14,701 nt of DNA, from contig NZ_QRVG01000035.1 of the NCBI RefSeq assembly GCF_003459245.1, positions 1 through 14,701 on the forward strand, written 5' to 3'. Each line of letters starts with the position of its first letter. The stretch's first letter is position 1. This document shows positions 14,471-14,701 of the stretch, one piece after another. The translations under genes were made by a program, and so were the position numbers. Below the pieces are notes generated by a model that saw only the letters and a list, made by a program, of their open reading frames with translations, made no database searches and had not been told where the DNA came from. Source of the stretch: Collinsella sp. AF23-2 (GTDB lineage Bacteria > Actinomycetota > Coriobacteriia > Coriobacteriales > Coriobacteriaceae).

Positions 14471-14530
14471 GCAGGCAAGAAAATGCAGGAAATGGGCGTT
14501 CTGCCCAGCCGTTTAGTGTAGTCGCTAGCC

Positions 14531-14649
14531 AAGTGAGTAGACTTTTTGCGATATTGCGAGCACATGACTTTTGCGCAAGGGTTCTACCTGCGGTTTTATG
14601 TTTCGCTATGCGGGCTGTGCCTGGCTATTGCAAAAAAGTCTACTCACTT
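14531..14649 (+). repeat. 119-bp hairpin repeat, copy 3
   Basis: The ends AAGTGAGTAGACTTTT (14531-14546) and its exact reverse complement (14634-14649) are identical to copy 1. The core is much diverged (about 46 of 87 positions shared with copy 1 by hand count), yet the length is again exactly 119 bp and CTACCTGCGGTTTT sits at the same offset. The internal stem is kept with different bases: GCACA (14560-14564) faces TGTGC (14616-14620) at exactly symmetric positions, where copy 1 has CAGGC/GCCTG one base further in. CCTGC (14587-14591) may pair with GCGGG (14610-14614) at the apex. It lies upstream of the helicase gene, about 13 kb from the nuclease gene. No target-site duplication is visible. 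Confidence 0.9.
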
Positions 14650-14701
14650 AGGTTTGAGGGCCGTTCGCTCATATGACCCAATCCGCTGTCAAGAGCCACA
14701 A

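Noticed and set aside
54..14649. CRISPR array or retron made from the repeats
   Set aside because: The copies are kilobases apart with no regular spacers, and no Cas protein or reverse transcriptase is present.

Overview
The window looks like chromosomal DNA from a GC-rich gut actinobacterium of the Coriobacteriia, most likely Collinsella or a close relative. This is inferred from composition, the gene set (N-terminal-rubredoxin rubrerythrin, Fe-alcohol dehydrogenase with aldehyde dehydrogenase, DUF3516-type helicase, PTS with a YdjC/ChbG deacetylase) and the style of the repeats; no rRNA or tRNA is present to confirm it. I see no CRISPR array, tRNA, integrase or transposase.

Layout. (1) 54-1591: a gene for a predicted PD-(D/E)XK (DUF559/Vsr-like) nuclease, richer in A+T than the rest of the window, sits between two copies of a repeat. 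Each copy is exactly 119 bp with 16-bp terminal inverted repeats. A third copy lies at 14531-14649. The nuclease stop codon is inside the second copy. (2) 1659-2397, minus strand: rubrerythrin with its own promoter, leader hairpin and terminator. (3) 2445-5211: an adh-aldh pair converting alcohols to acids through aldehydes, behind a promoter region with two matching 14-bp dyads. (4) 5218-6263: two small 59-codon ORFs of unknown role (one Cys/His-rich, one highly charged) and a metallophosphoesterase. (5) 6281-9829: a sugar-uptake locus. A LicT/BglG-type antiterminator gene is followed by a ribonucleic antiterminator (RAT) site overlapping an intrinsic terminator, then a PTS EIIBC permease, a stem-loop, and a ChbG/YdjC-type deacetylase. 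(6) 9888-11645: a coiled-coil DUF2130 protein with a nuclease-like core. It converges, across a bidirectional terminator, on (7) 11726-14407, a large Ski2-like DEAD/DEAH helicase on the minus strand.

How the parts work together. The PTS locus is a self-contained regulatory circuit. The antiterminator should bind the RAT in the leader of the PTS mRNA when substrate is being transported, opening the operon. The EIIBC would import and phosphorylate a sugar, and the deacetylase suggests that sugar carries an acetyl group (for example an N-acetylated oligosaccharide). The adh-aldh pair forms a tight two-gene operon.

The most unusual signal is the 119-bp repeat. Three copies with diverged cores keep exactly the same length, the same 16-bp ends, a conserved central TACCTGCG at the same offset, and an internal stem kept at mirror-symmetric positions by different base pairs in different copies. 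This argues for selection on a folded RNA or DNA hairpin. The close placement of two copies around a nuclease gene suggests, but does not prove, a functional partnership, somewhat like REP elements and their RAYT proteins.

The edges (1-53 and 14650-14701) hold no gene that I can support.
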